Shown: positions 50,477 to 58,696 of the stretch, piece after piece | Layout: each line of letters begins with the position of its first letter | Numbering within the stretch: position 1 is the stretch's first letter | Assembly: GCF_003946695.1 (NCBI RefSeq) | Contig: NZ_RHOX01000004.1 | Span: forward strand, 47,630 to 111,629 | DNA length: 64,000 nt | Direction: 5' to 3' | Source: Lapidilactobacillus bayanensis | GTDB lineage: Bacteria; Bacillota; Bacilli; Lactobacillales; Lactobacillaceae | Notes under the pieces: model-generated | What the model saw: only the letters and a program-made list of their open reading frames with translations | Databases searched by the model: none | Told to the model about the DNA's origin: nothing | Position numbers and translations under genes: made by a program

Positions 50477-51393
50477 TTTACTACCCCCTGTTCATGAATT
50501 AAAGCCATGAAATAATCTTCTAACGATCCGGCTTTCCGCGTAATTGCATTAACTTGTACACCCGCAGTCACCAACAACTGGTTTAACTGTGCAGACTCAA
50601 TTTGTCCTTCTGCAATCACAATCTGTTGATCGTTCAAAACTGTAAATTGTTTAATTCCTTTCTGATCAAGAAGTTGTGACGCGTGATTGACATCATCGAC
50701 ATCAACTAATAAACCGGCTTGATTTTCGGCATCAAGTTCAGCTTTAGTCAACTCTTTAATCAGTGCACCTTGATGCAGAAAACCAAAACGTGTTGAAACT
50801 TGGTATAACTCGGTCAAAATATGGCTAGAAATTAAAATTGTCGTTTGCTTCTCGGTATTGAGCCGATGTAGCAATTGCCGAAACTCGATAATTCCAGCCG
50901 GGTCCAAACCATTAATCGGTTCATCAAGAATCAAAAAATCAGGATGCGCCAAAACAGCCGTTGCTAAACCCAGCCGTTGTCGCTGGCCCAAAGAAAGTTG
51001 TTTGGCCTTAGTTGTTCGCTTTTCTTTTAGTCCTACGAAGTTGATGGCATCATCAATCTCCTGCTGTTCAGAAAGACCATGTTGAATTGCAGTCACTTTC
51101 AAATTCTGTAGAACCGTCAGCTTATCGAAAGCAACTGGTGTTTCAATAATTGCGCCAATCCGACTCAAAGCATGACGATAATGTTTGGCATTTTCACCCA
51201 ACAAAATAATTTCACCTTGGTTCAAAGGCGCCAAACCAGTAATTAAACGCATAAGTGTTGTTTTACCCGCACCATTTTGACCAATCAAAGCATAAACATC
51301 GCCTCGAGAAACAGACATGTTGATATGATTCAAAGCTTGATAGTGCCCAAACCGCTTGCTGACATCGTGCAGTGCTAAAACCGATTCATCCAT
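50473..51393 (-). CDS. ABC transporter ATP-binding protein (NukF/MutF-like)
   Basis: 306 residues. Walker A is GQNGAGKTTLMRL, the signature is LSLGQRQRLGLA, Walker B is FLILDEPINGLD, and the H-loop is LISSHIL. The LSLGQRQR signature and length are those of bacteriocin-immunity exporters. The start is the ATG at 51393, eight bases after GAGG. With the permease and the two-component system it forms a probable peptide-antibiotic response module. Confidence 0.92.
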   Translation of the reverse strand: MDESVLALHDVSKRFGHYQALNHINMSVSRGDVYALIGQNGAGKTTLMRLITGLAPLNQGEIILLGENAKHYRHALSRIGAIIETPVAFDKLTVLQNLKVTAIQHGLSEQQEIDDAINFVGLKEKRTTKAKQLSLGQRQRLGLATAVLAHPDFLILDEPINGLDPAGIIEFRQLLHRLNTEKQTTILISSHILTELYQVSTRFGFLHQGALIKELTKAELDAENQAGLLVDVDDVNHASQLLDQKGIKQFTVLNDQQIVIAEGQIESAQLNQLLVTAGVQVNAITRKAGSLEDYFMALIHEQGVVK

Positions 51394-51441
51394 TTTGATC
51401 ACCTCTAAAATCTATCTTAGCTGATAATCATAAAGTGACGT

Positions 51442-51468
51442 CTTAAGTCTATCTTAAATAACTCTTAA
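51442..51468 (-). promoter_or_regulatory. Three CTTAA repeats at 11-bp spacing, response regulator site
   Basis: CTTAA begins at 51442, 51453 and 51464, exactly 11 bp apart. On the minus strand this is TTAAG repeats ending eight bases before a -10 like TATGAT, so they replace a good -35. Direct repeats one helical turn apart are typical of OmpR-family activator sites. Confidence 0.65.
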
Positions 51469-51666
51469 TTCTGACGTTTTGGTTGCGTTTTAATAACTAA
51501 TACAGTGCAATTATTTCGTACGGAGAATCGTAATTTTAGCATAAGCAGTGTCTTAATTCAGTATTATCAATAGTTTTTTTATAATTATTCCATAACGTTT
51601 GATGGCTTTAAAAATATGGTAACAGAGCACTGAACAAATAAAATCGGCATCTTTTCAAAAAAGAAA

Positions 51667-51737
51667 TGTCGTATATACTTGACTTTAAAAATAGGCCAGT
51701 TATACTTAGCTTATAAAAAAGTCGGTTATATACGACA
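51667..51737 (+). promoter_or_regulatory. Promoter flanked by inverted operators, XRE/DUF3278 operon
   Basis: TTGACT (51679-51684), a 16-bp spacer and TATACT (51701-51706). TGTCGTATATA (51667-51677) and its exact complement TATATACGACA (51727-51737) lie on either side, which suggests autorepression by the small XRE protein. Confidence 0.7.
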
Positions 51738-51759
51738 CATTGAATCTGGGAGGCGCAAG

Positions 51760-51966
51760 GTGAACAAAGTACGAGATTACCGAAAAAAGAAAGGAATCTC
51801 TCAATTAGTATTGGCACGGGAAATAGGCGTTTCGCGACAAACAATTAACATGATTGAAAACGATAAGTATAATCCAACACTTGACTTATGTTTGAAACTA
51901 GCTTGGGCTCTCGGCGTCGACCTAGATACACTATTTTGGAGGGAAGCAAATGAGCAAGAATCATGA
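51760..51966 (+). CDS. Small XRE-family regulator
   Basis: 68 residues, almost only the HTH (QLVLAREIGVSRQTINMIEN) with the YozG-like tail ALGVDLDTLFW. The start is GTG at 51760, six bases after GGAGG; the upstream frame runs through the promoter. It overlaps the next gene by 17 nt. Confidence 0.88.
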   Translation: MNKVRDYRKKKGISQLVLAREIGVSRQTINMIENDKYNPTLDLCLKLAWALGVDLDTLFWREANEQES

Positions 51967-52501
51967 AACACTCTGGATGATATTGATGAAACTTGTCTAT
52001 GGCGTCGCGGAACCTGTAGACGAATACAAAAAGAGTGAAATCAACCGCATTGGTAATAATGCGTTCATCATCGCCTTACTATACGGCGTTATTTCAACAT
52101 TTATTTATATTTTTAGCCTTGATCAAATGACTAAAGAACATTTTTTAATCGTTATTCTGGCTAACGTTTTGGTCTATTTTTTAGGGCTACCATTATATAT
52201 TTCGATTGCTGCCAAACGTGCGCACTTAATGGAAATCGACCTCGACAAAAATGAATATCCCCGATATTTTCGCAGAACAATCATCCACGGTATATTCGTT
52301 GGACTAGGATATGGAATCGGTGTGTATCTCTTGAGAATAATAATTAGCTTCACCTCAAACAGAAATGTTTTTGAGACGAGTACACGAGAATTCGAAAGGT
52401 TACTCGGTTCACTGGGAATAGGTCTGCTTTTCGGTACTGCTCTGACATTGGGAAAGTTAGTTACATTGAAACGCGCTGTTGAGCAGGCTAAAAATAAATA
52501 A
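51950..52501 (+). CDS. DUF3278 membrane protein
   Basis: 183 residues with about four transmembrane segments. The N-terminal PVDEYKKSEINRIGNNAFII fits DUF3278, a family found next to small XRE regulators in lactobacilli. The function is unknown. It is co-translated with the regulator (17-nt overlap). Confidence 0.8.
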   Translation: MSKNHETLWMILMKLVYGVAEPVDEYKKSEINRIGNNAFIIALLYGVISTFIYIFSLDQMTKEHFLIVILANVLVYFLGLPLYISIAAKRAHLMEIDLDKNEYPRYFRRTIIHGIFVGLGYGIGVYLLRIIISFTSNRNVFETSTREFERLLGSLGIGLLFGTALTLGKLVTLKRAVEQAKNK

Positions 52502-52581
52502 GTAAGTTCTTATCAAATTCTGTATCTCAAAAGAATTGAAAGAGAATCTACATTTAAATCCTTATTAATTTTGAATAAACT

Positions 52582-52615
52582 AAAAGAAGCCAGGATAAAA
52601 ATCCCGGCTTCTTTT
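52582..52615. terminator. Bidirectional terminator between convergent operons
   Basis: AAAAGAAGCC-A-GGAT pairs with ATCC-C-GGCTTCTTTT. T-runs lie on both strands, between the DUF3278 gene and the methionine operon end. Confidence 0.85.
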
Positions 52616-52668
52616 CAGCATGCCATTATTGCAACATGAATAAAACTTATTTAAGAACTCTCATGAAC

Positions 52669-53838
52669 TTAACTGCGACTTCTAGCCAGGGCTTGTTGAA
52701 GGTCAGCGATAATGTCAGCCTTATTTTCGATACCGACGGCAAAGCGGACAAGTTGGTTATCAACACCAAGTTTTTCACGCTCTGCTTGTGGATAAGGCTC
52801 GTGGGTCGAGGTTGCCGGCCGACAGATGATACTCTCGACCCCACCAAGACTAACGGCCAAGTCAATCATTTGTAGTTGATTGAAGAAACGCTTCAAATCA
52901 ACTTCCTCAGTCACGCGAAACGAGATTACTGAACCGTTACCACGAGCCTGACGTGCCTGGATTTCGTGTTCAACAGCGTTGCTGGAGCCGGGGAAGTAGA
53001 CCTCGTCAATTGCTGGATCATTTTGTAATGCGGCGATGACAGCTTTCGCGTTTTCTTGTTGCCGATCTAGTCGTAGTGCCAAGGTCTTCGTTCCGCGAAT
53101 AAGTGTGTAACTGTCAAAGGGACTGAGCGTCGCACCAAGCGTATTTTGGAAGAAATAGAATTCTTCAGCTAAGCTAGGATCATTTAACGCAATGAATCCG
53201 GCACATAAATCAGCGTGGCCACCGAAATATTTGGTCGCAGAATAGGCAACAATATCGGCCCCAAGCGCCAAAGGTCGTTGTAAGTAACTTGTCATGAAAG
53301 TATTGTCGCAAATAACTAGTGCGTGATGGCGATGCGCTAACGCGACGACTTTGGCAATATCGGTGACGCGTAACGTTGGATTAGACGGTGTTTCAATATA
53401 AACAGCCCGCGTGTTCTCTTTGAAATCAGCATCCGTCAAAGCGTTTAAATCTTGTTTGAAATTATAGGCAATCTGATTCTTCGTGAACAGATCGCTGAAG
53501 AAACGATAAGTCCCCCCGTAAATATTAGCTGAGCTGATGATATGATCGCCAGGTTTAAAATGTTCAAAAATTGTTGCTAACGCAGCCATCCCAGAACTGA
53601 AACCAAAGGCGTAGCGGGCATCTTCTAAACGAGCGATCAACCGCTCGGCCTTCTCGCGCGTTGGGTTTTGCGTCCGCACATACTCATACGTCCCTTGGTG
53701 GTCCAAATCTTCAAAACGATAAGTAGTGCTGAGAAAAATTGGCGGCATAATCGCCCCGTACTCATTTTGTCGTGCGGGCGCACCTTGTACGACCAGAGAA
53801 TCGTAGTGTAGTGATGAAGTAGTCTTGTTTTCAGTCAT
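52669..53838 (-). CDS. Trans-sulfuration PLP enzyme (cystathionine beta-lyase / gamma-synthase type)
   Basis: 389 residues of the Cys/Met metabolism PLP family. The PLP lysine is K203 in AYSATKYFGGHAD. YGAIMPPIFLSTTY and YEYVRTQNPTREKAE are family signatures. It may be a cystathionine beta-lyase, gamma-lyase, gamma-synthase or O-acetylhomoserine sulfhydrylase; the sequence as read does not decide. The start is the ATG at 53838 (MTENKTTSS). It is the third gene of the T-box operon, 14 nt after the malY-like gene. Confidence 0.9.
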   Translation of the reverse strand: MTENKTTSSLHYDSLVVQGAPARQNEYGAIMPPIFLSTTYRFEDLDHQGTYEYVRTQNPTREKAERLIARLEDARYAFGFSSGMAALATIFEHFKPGDHIISSANIYGGTYRFFSDLFTKNQIAYNFKQDLNALTDADFKENTRAVYIETPSNPTLRVTDIAKVVALAHRHHALVICDNTFMTSYLQRPLALGADIVAYSATKYFGGHADLCAGFIALNDPSLAEEFYFFQNTLGATLSPFDSYTLIRGTKTLALRLDRQQENAKAVIAALQNDPAIDEVYFPGSSNAVEHEIQARQARGNGSVISFRVTEEVDLKRFFNQLQMIDLAVSLGGVESIICRPATSTHEPYPQAEREKLGVDNQLVRFAVGIENKADIIADLQQALARSRS

Positions 53839-53852
53839 GATCAAGCTTCTTT

Positions 53853-55067
53853 CTATCTGAGTAATGCTAATTGAGTGGCAAGGTGTTCGGCTGCAGTTGC
53901 GACAATCGCAGGATCTGTTGCAAGATTTAACCGAATGTAAGTTGGTGTCCGGGGTGAAAACCATCGACCGTAATCAACGGCGAGCCCACATTGACGCTGA
54001 ACAAAATCTTGAATATGATCAGCAGCAATCAAAGGTGCTAAGTTAAGATAACTTAGATAAGTGCCCTCTAAAGTGCTCACTTGAATTTCAGGACAATGAT
54101 CAGCTAATGTATTCGTGAGCGTCTGGTAATTATAACGAATCACCTGCAACAACTGATCAAGCCATGGCCCACCGAATTCATAAGCGGCTTGTCCGGCGAT
54201 TTGCCCTAATAAACTATTTTCCGTTTGATGGATGGTTTTGATAAACGTGTCATATTGCTGACGCCATTCGGGATTGGGGATAATAACATGAGAATTGAGT
54301 AGTGAAGCCAAGTTGAACGTCTTAGATGGTGCATTGAGTACCACGACTTCGTTTTGATAACGCCCGTTGGCAATGGTCAAAACTGACGTAAACTTTTGCG
54401 AACCAATCTCAAAATCCTGATGAATTTCATCTGCAACAACAGGAACATGATAACGATGACAGAGCGCCAAGATTTGCTCTAACTCAGTTGCTGTCCAAAT
54501 ACGACCAACAGGATTATGCGGCGAACAAAGAATGAATAGCTTAATTTGCCCTTGACTAAGAACTGCTTCAAAGCGATCAAAGTCGATTTGCCAACCATTA
54601 TCTCCAGCAATCAAATCAACACTAACAACTTGCCTGTGATTATCCTTAATTGAATTAATAAAAGGATAATAAACTGGCGTCATGATTAAGACTTGATCAT
54701 TGAGTTTCGTCAGCCAATTAACCATCGCATAAAGCGAATTAACAACACCTTGATCAAAGCGTAGCCAATCTGCTTGTAAGGTCACTTGATGTCGCTTTTG
54801 TTGCCAGGCAATAAAGGTGTTGATGTACTGATCAGGTACTAGCGAATAGCCAAAGACACCATGTTCAACCTGCTGGATTAAAGCTTGCCGAACAGCTAAC
54901 GGCGTCTTGAATTCCATATCTGCTACCCACAGCGGCAATAAGGATGGATCACCGAAACGTTCTGCTAAAGCGTCCCATTTAAGACTGTCTGTGTGTTGCC
55001 GATCAACCAGATGATCTTGAATAAATTCCTGTAGTGAAGGCGTCAAAACAATTGTCACATGGATCAC
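53853..55067 (-). CDS. MalY/PatB-type PLP aminotransferase, probable cystathionine beta-lyase
   Basis: About 400 residues, aminotransferase fold type I. It has SLKWDALAERFGDPSLLPLW, ILCSPHNPVGRIW, VADEIHQDFE, and the PLP lysine in APSKTFNLASL, all typical of PatB/MalY C-S lyases. The start is uncertain: GTG at 55067, GTG at 55058 and TTG at 55046 are in frame and the ribosome site is weak. It lies 14 nt after the MetE-like gene. Confidence 0.88.
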   Translation of the reverse strand: MIHVTIVLTPSLQEFIQDHLVDRQHTDSLKWDALAERFGDPSLLPLWVADMEFKTPLAVRQALIQQVEHGVFGYSLVPDQYINTFIAWQQKRHQVTLQADWLRFDQGVVNSLYAMVNWLTKLNDQVLIMTPVYYPFINSIKDNHRQVVSVDLIAGDNGWQIDFDRFEAVLSQGQIKLFILCSPHNPVGRIWTATELEQILALCHRYHVPVVADEIHQDFEIGSQKFTSVLTIANGRYQNEVVVLNAPSKTFNLASLLNSHVIIPNPEWRQQYDTFIKTIHQTENSLLGQIAGQAAYEFGGPWLDQLLQVIRYNYQTLTNTLADHCPEIQVSTLEGTYLSYLNLAPLIAADHIQDFVQRQCGLAVDYGRWFSPRTPTYIRLNLATDPAIVATAAEHLATQLALLR

Positions 55068-55081
55068 ACTTTCTATTAAAC

Positions 55082-56221
55082 TTAAGCCTTAGTTGTATTA
55101 TTTGGCCAAATCTGTTGAGCTGTTTGTACAACAAGGTCGATCTTGGCCCATTGTTGTGCTTCAGTTAATTGATTACCTTCCTCAGTTGAAGCAAAGCCAC
55201 ATTGTGGTGATAAGCAGAGGTCAGCTAATGGCACATATTGACTGGCATCATCCAATCGTGCCTTGAGTGTCGCAAAGCTTTCTAATTCTGGCCGCTTGGA
55301 TGTAATCAAGCCCAAGACAATTTTTTGATGGCGACCATTAGCGGCAATTTTTGCCAGTGGTGCAAAGCCGCCTGATCGTTCATCGTCATATTCCAAGAAG
55401 TAACCATCAATGTGTAACTGAGCGAGATAATCTGCCACTGGATCATAAGCACCGGCACCAGCCCAATCAGAATTGTAATTACCACGGCAAACGTGCATCG
55501 TCAAGGTCAGATCAGCAGGTTTGTGATCAGCCAACTCGTTAATAATTTTGACAGCAGCGTCAGCTAATGGTTTGATCTGTGGACTCACGTCAGTCGTCAA
55601 ATGTTGATCAGCCGCAAAACTAGCCCACATTCCCCAAGAAGTGTCATCAAGCTGTAAGTAACGGCAGCCTAAGTCGTAAAAGTGTTGAATTGTTTGTTGA
55701 TAAGCAGCCGTCAAATCAGTATATAACTGGTCTAGATTGTCGCCATAGTAATCATCATAAATTTCAGCGGCCGTGTTCGGGAAAAATACGGACGGACTAG
55801 GAATTGTTTGCTTAGCAACAGCAGTCTTGGGTGTGATCTGTTGCAAGAATTCGAACCCTTTAAAGAAAGGATGATCAGGATTATAACGAACGCGATCAAC
55901 GTAACGAATTCCGCCGGCGCGAGTTTCACCGCCATGGAAGAAATAACCTTGTTCTGGCGTGAAGTAAGTGGTGCCCAAAAGACCGGCAAAGAAATCTAAA
56001 TGCCACCAACTCCGACGAAATTCGCCATCAGTCACTGCTTTTAGTCCATGTTCAAGTTGTAAATCGACTAAGTTCTTGACTGCTTCGTCCTCAGTTGCTT
56101 TAAGTTCAGCCGCAGTAATCTTTTTGGCCGCATAGTCTGCACGCACTGCCTTTAATTTTTCTGGTCGTAAGAAACTACCGACGATGTCGTAACGAAATGG
56201 TGGTTTAATAGTTGTTGTCAT
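55082..56221 (-). CDS. MetE C-terminal-like methyltransferase (YxjG/YxjH family)
   Basis: 379 residues, the C-terminal catalytic half of cobalamin-independent methionine synthase, standing alone. Zinc ligands are visible as HVCRGN, an acidic EYDDERSG, and the cysteine in SPQCGFAS. YxjG/YxjH-like proteins transfer a methyl group to homocysteine or a related thiol. It is the first gene behind the T-box, which supports a methionine role. Confidence 0.9.
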   Translation of the reverse strand: MTTTIKPPFRYDIVGSFLRPEKLKAVRADYAAKKITAAELKATEDEAVKNLVDLQLEHGLKAVTDGEFRRSWWHLDFFAGLLGTTYFTPEQGYFFHGGETRAGGIRYVDRVRYNPDHPFFKGFEFLQQITPKTAVAKQTIPSPSVFFPNTAAEIYDDYYGDNLDQLYTDLTAAYQQTIQHFYDLGCRYLQLDDTSWGMWASFAADQHLTTDVSPQIKPLADAAVKIINELADHKPADLTLTMHVCRGNYNSDWAGAGAYDPVADYLAQLHIDGYFLEYDDERSGGFAPLAKIAANGRHQKIVLGLITSKRPELESFATLKARLDDASQYVPLADLCLSPQCGFASTEEGNQLTEAQQWAKIDLVVQTAQQIWPNNTTKA

Positions 56222-56297
56222 AAATATTGCACTCCTTAAATTTTAATCATAATTTTTTAATTTCTTCTTTAATGACGATCCACGCTTGCTTGTTACT

Positions 56298-56396
56298 TTA
56301 ACGAGGCATTCGGTAATCACCAATGCCATCGCCGTGTAAGTAAACTGCCGTGGTCGTCTTATTAAAATGTAAATAATAAACAGTTACGTTGGCCAT
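56298..56396 (-). CDS. Small ORF between T-box and first gene
   Basis: 32 codons from ATG at 56396 (MANVTVYYLHFNKTTT) to TAA, within the transcript just past the T-box terminator. A GGTGGAG lies close to the ATG but is badly spaced. It may be a small protein, a decayed gene or chance. Confidence 0.35.
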   Translation of the reverse strand: MANVTVYYLHFNKTTTAVYLHGDGIGDYRMPR

Positions 56397-56427
56397 TGCT
56401 CCACCAGCCTTAATTAATTTTGAAAAT

Positions 56428-56711
56428 AAAAAAAGTCCCCACTTTTGCAATTGCAAAAGTAAGGACGACTTATCGTGTTACCACCTTATTTTTGATCACG
56501 CTCACACGTGACCACTCACTAGGTACGAACTCATACCTTGACGCTTTAATGGGCGTACCCAGCAATAGCTCACCTCACGGCTCGCCATTACAATGCTTCA
56601 AGACCATTTTTGAAAGTTCATTATTACCTGCTCACACCATATCAGGCTCTCTGAGAATAATGAGAAAGTTTCTACTTATCTTTTCATTGCACTCTAATCT
56701 TTATCAATTTA
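56428..56711 (-). ncRNA. T-box riboswitch, probably tRNA-Met specific
   Basis: On the minus strand the T-box AAGGTGGTAACACG (56487-56474) precedes a terminator with arms GTCCTTACTTTTGC/GCAAAAGTGGGGAC and seven T residues. Upstream is stem I with CAGAGAGCCTGATATGGTG. The likely specifier loop has AUG at 56621-56619. Uncharged tRNA-Met would favour the antiterminator and turn on the methionine operon. Met-T-boxes on such genes are known in Lactobacillales. Confidence 0.9.
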
Positions 56712-56717
56712 ATTGCT

Positions 56718-56746
56718 AGTATAGTCATTGCTGACAAAGTTGTCAA
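56718..56746 (-). promoter_or_regulatory. Promoter of the T-box operon
   Basis: On the minus strand a perfect TTGACA (56746-56741), a 17-bp spacer and TATACT (56723-56718). The stretch 56750-57130 to its right holds nothing I can support. Confidence 0.85.
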
Positions 56747-57130
56747 GCTGATTATCATATTATTTTGAATTTCATTTTGGCCTCTGCAATTTTACAACAA
56801 TCACCGTTTATTTTACCCTCACTCGATCTTGTCGCGACGATTTTTCCAGAGGTAGAACCAAATTGTACTTTCAAAGTACTATCTTAAATTGTCTCAATCT
56901 TCAGCAAACTTCCGCGAAAATGAAAGATATACTTAACTGCAAATACCGGAAATATATCTTAGCAGCAGAAGGCCATTTGTTTTTCCAACTTTTATGTTGC
57001 ACTTTATCGTACAACGTAACTGGTAATTAGCCGTTAAATAGTAATACCGTTGTCTCTTGATATGCTTTCAATCTTTTTACAGATGTCAACAGTCAAACCT
57101 TTATCATTGAAAAAACCATGCATTTAAGAA

Positions 57131-57176
57131 TAAAAAAACAACCCCGTTACAACCTTTTAATCGGTTATAACGGGGC
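57131..57176 (-). terminator. Terminator, probably the original guaA terminator
   Basis: GCCCCGTTATAACCG and the complement GGTTGTAACGGGG form a stem followed by TTTTTTT on the minus strand. It lies just after the guaA-like tail, so it probably served guaA before phage insertion and now ends the Abi transcript. Confidence 0.75.
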
Positions 57177-57201
57177 TGAATCTGTTTTAAATTTTAATGG
57201 C

Positions 57202-57222
57202 CTATTCCCACTCGATAGTAAC
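57202..57222 (-). other. guaA 3'-end remnant, probable prophage attachment site
   Basis: On the minus strand these 21 bases read V-T-I-E-W-E-stop. TIEWE is the usual C-terminus of GMP synthase GuaA. The codons before it do not continue the GuaA sequence. The 3' end of guaA is a known integration site for islands and phages. Phage genes lie to the right and a terminator to the left, as expected for a host-side junction. Confidence 0.65.
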
Positions 57223-57345
57223 TTGTTATACTATATCAAGCGATAGACGATGAATTACCACTTTTGTACCGCATTATGACTTATCCACAGGCAAATTGAT
57301 CTAAAAATTAAGTTAATTGACTTCTTTCTTCTATTATATATGATA

Positions 57346-58332
57346 TTAACTAGCCTTTTGAGACGAATGTCTATGTTTCTTTCGTGCTTTAAATTTTTTG
57401 TGTCTTACAGACGGAATTTTATTAAGAGCATCTAAATCGATAAAGCCTAAATCAATGGCTAGATTCTGATTTCTGTTAACGATACTCTTTAATGATGCTT
57501 GCACATCACCAAAATCGTATTTAGGATTTACATTTTGCATTAGTTTCATAACTATGAACACAGCAACAGCTATTCCTCTAGTATAGTCGTTACCAGTATG
57601 AACTAAGTTATTTGCGTAGGCAGTTGGTATTTTAGGAGCCGTTGTAAACTTAATATCCAATAAATCGGCATTGTGGCAGCAAATATTTCTGACAAGATTT
57701 AAACAACCACACCATGAGAGCAACTCTTCTGCGGTACAGTCAAACTTTTTACTTATAATTCTCAAGTTTCCTTTTGACAATATTTTTAACAGAGATACTA
57801 TATCACCAAACGTGAGTGCATCAATCATTAGCCAAACTGTTGGAAAATTATCATTATTAAGGTTATCTGAGTACCTAATATCCGGCATATTTGATTTTTT
57901 TACTTTTTTTAACAAGTTCTTTTTAAATCGATACTGTTGTTCTTCAATTGTAAACTTAGGTTGGGTCCTATCACACCAATTAGCAAATCGAAGATATCCA
58001 AAAGCACCATATTTTTCACCAAGTAGTTTTGCTACCTCATTTCTCAAAAAGACCTCAATGTCTTCAATGGCATGCAAAATATTGATTCGTAAATTTTTGT
58101 CTTGATAATATCTTGCAATTAAAGCCTTAAATGTAAGGTTTTCAAAATGGATCTTTTCCGTTGAACCAGCAACTGGACGATTAAATGGCATTGCAAACTC
58201 TTTAAGTTTATAATACCCAATTGTTTCGATTGTTCTGATATCTCTGGCCTCTTCTTGCTGATTAAAAACGATTCCTAATTTTTCTAGTTTTTCCCTTTGT
58301 TCTTCAAAGGTAAGCTGTGGGGGCTGATTCAT
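57346..58332 (-). CDS. Abi_2 family abortive infection protein (AbiD/AbiF-like)
   Basis: 328 residues. The N-terminus LTFEEQREKLEKLGIVF and IETIGYYKLKEFAMPF is the Abi_2 (PF07751) pattern. A HEPN-type R-x4-H motif is visible at R215-H220 (LVRNICCHN), suggesting an RNA-cutting activity. It sits at the prophage edge with its own promoter, outside the lysis operon, like a cargo defence gene. It is preceded by a small structured RNA that ends in a terminator. The ATG follows TAGGTG. Confidence 0.88.
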   Translation of the reverse strand: MNQPPQLTFEEQREKLEKLGIVFNQQEEARDIRTIETIGYYKLKEFAMPFNRPVAGSTEKIHFENLTFKALIARYYQDKNLRINILHAIEDIEVFLRNEVAKLLGEKYGAFGYLRFANWCDRTQPKFTIEEQQYRFKKNLLKKVKKSNMPDIRYSDNLNNDNFPTVWLMIDALTFGDIVSLLKILSKGNLRIISKKFDCTAEELLSWCGCLNLVRNICCHNADLLDIKFTTAPKIPTAYANNLVHTGNDYTRGIAVAVFIVMKLMQNVNPKYDFGDVQASLKSIVNRNQNLAIDLGFIDLDALNKIPSVRHKKFKARKKHRHSSQKAS

Positions 58333-58346
58333 AATATTTTCACCTA

Positions 58347-58413
58347 CAAAAAAACCTTCGCTTTCAGGGCTTACCTGCCACTAATTAAAGTGGACGCGAA
58401 GGGATTGACTTCT
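58347..58413 (-). ncRNA. Structured leader RNA with terminator before the abi gene
   Basis: On the minus strand an outer stem CCTTCGC (58402-58396) / GCGAAGG (58361-58355) encloses two hairpins, CCACT/AGTGG and CAGG/CCTG. This makes a three-way junction followed by seven T residues. It ends 15 nt before the abi start codon. It resembles what I recall of the abiF RNA motif upstream of abi genes; a direct covariance-model match was not run. Confidence 0.7.
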
Positions 58414-58421
58414 ATATGTAA

Positions 58422-58450
58422 TTTATACACCAATTCAAATTCATAATCAA
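58422..58450 (-). promoter_or_regulatory. Promoter of the abi leader RNA and gene
   Basis: On the minus strand TTGATT (58450-58445), a 17-bp spacer and TATAAA (58427-58422), about ten bases before the structured RNA. Confidence 0.75.
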
Positions 58451-58461
58451 CAATTTTGAAT

Positions 58462-58497
58462 AAAAAAATAAGCTTCTACATACGAAGGATAGAAGCT
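58462..58497 (-). terminator. Second terminator-like hairpin upstream of abi
   Basis: AGCTTCTA/TAGAAGCT, with an 11-nt loop, then TATTTTTTTA on the minus strand. It would block read-through from the lysis operon into abi. Confidence 0.7.
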
Positions 58498-58589
58498 AGT
58501 GTCAAAAATCGCCTCGAAGAGGAAGAATGTCAGTTTTTACCTGACAATTATAAATACACGAATGAACGTAGATTTTTTTATTTTAATGC

Positions 58590-58630
58590 AAAAAAATAAA
58601 GCCACCTTCATCGTTAGAAGGTGGCTTTAC
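58590..58630 (-). terminator. Terminator of the prophage late operon
   Basis: Perfect arms AAAGCCACCTTC/GAAGGTGGCTTT, followed by TATTTTTTT on the minus strand, about 65 bases after the lysin stop. Confidence 0.88.
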
Positions 58631-58696
58631 TGGAATAGTGATGAGCATCAAAATCTCACTTCACTATGCTATTAATACAATGTTCGTTTAGCAAGC

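Noticed and set aside
51608..51844. Minus-strand ORF of 78 codons over the XRE promoter
   Set aside because: It overlaps a strong promoter and the start of a real gene in the other direction.
53838..53964. N-terminal extension of the trans-sulfuration enzyme
   Set aside because: The 42 extra codons lie inside the malY-like gene's 3' end and do not resemble the family; the ATG at 53838 gives the normal N-terminus.
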